Below, one piece after another: positions 63,877 to 64,000 of a stretch of 64,000 nt of DNA. Source of the DNA: Theropithecus gelada. Taxonomy: Eukaryota; Chordata; Mammalia; Primates; Cercopithecidae. How positions within the stretch are numbered: the first letter of the stretch is position 1; the number at the start of each line of letters is the position of its first letter. The position numbers were made by a program, and so were the translations under genes. The stretch is from NCBI RefSeq assembly GCF_003255815.1, contig NC_037668.1:67901117-67965116 (forward strand). Reading direction: 5' to 3'. A model generated the notes under the pieces. The model made no database searches. It worked only from the letters and a program-made list of their open reading frames with translations, and had not been told where the DNA came from.

Positions 63877-63882
63877 AATAAA
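63877..63882 (+). terminator. TMCO2: TMCO2 polyadenylation signal
   Basis: AATAAA 58 bases after the stop codon, giving a short 3' UTR. Confidence 0.8.
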
Positions 63883-64000
63883 GATAGAGAACTCTATTGA
63901 AATTACCCTGCAAAAACTGGCTCTCTATTTAGTAGCGCTGAACTCTACTTGTATGTATGGTGGGGTAAAGTGGGATACAGTGGTAGTTTAAAATGTCTCT

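Noticed and set aside
1..64000. CRISPR arrays, operons, bacterial mobile elements or phage systems
   Set aside because: The DNA is primate; the short repeats present are Alu tails and microsatellites.
1..64000. tRNA or other small RNA genes
   Set aside because: No cloverleaf with intact A and B boxes was seen outside Alu and MIR copies, whose promoter boxes are SINE-derived.

Overview
This window is primate nuclear DNA, most likely from an Old World monkey of the macaque/baboon type. More than 60 Alu elements and monomers fill the non-coding DNA. About 14 share a young AluY variant with a CTAGTTTTTTG linker and a GGCTTGAGCC end (usual human form GGCGTGAGCC), which I recall as typical of cercopithecine AluYR copies. 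Two runs of about 100 Ns mark assembly gaps. The organism call is inference from repeat type, not an alignment.

Two protein genes lie on the + strand. The first is RLF (rearranged L-myc fusion), a large C2H2 zinc-finger nuclear protein. Its last six coding exons are at 437-518, 4568-4700, 11444-11646, 32654-32790, 43099-43240 and 47682-52337, all with AG/GT boundaries and matching phases. They join to 1783 complete codons without a stop, against 1914 residues known for human RLF, so about 131 N-terminal residues lie upstream. The last exon holds 1551 codons and 15 recognisable C2H2 fingers. A poly(A) signal sits at 52784-52789. The second gene is TMCO2, complete in two coding exons (59797-60027 and 63502-63819). 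It encodes 182 residues with one membrane helix, a coiled coil and a cysteine-rich tail, and has a poly(A) signal at 63877-63882. The order RLF then TMCO2 matches human 1p34.2, where ZMPSTE24 would come next.

Region by region: 1-47.7 kb is RLF introns packed with Alus, plus MIR, L2, old L1 and small DNA-transposon relics. 47.7-52.8 kb is the transposon-free terminal RLF exon and 3' UTR. 52.8-59.8 kb is intergenic (Alus in an old L2). 59.8-64 kb is TMCO2 with its Alu-filled intron. The two genes share a strand but nothing seen links their functions: RLF is a chromatin and transcription factor, and TMCO2 is a small membrane protein reported mainly from testis.

I found no undescribed biological system. 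The most useful unusual items are structural: a close inverted pair of young Alus beside an assembly gap, inverted-Alu hybrids that look like rearrangement products, two same-subfamily nested Alu insertions, a perfect 12-bp palindrome, an unannotated dispersed repeat pair, and a weak TMCO2 splice donor.
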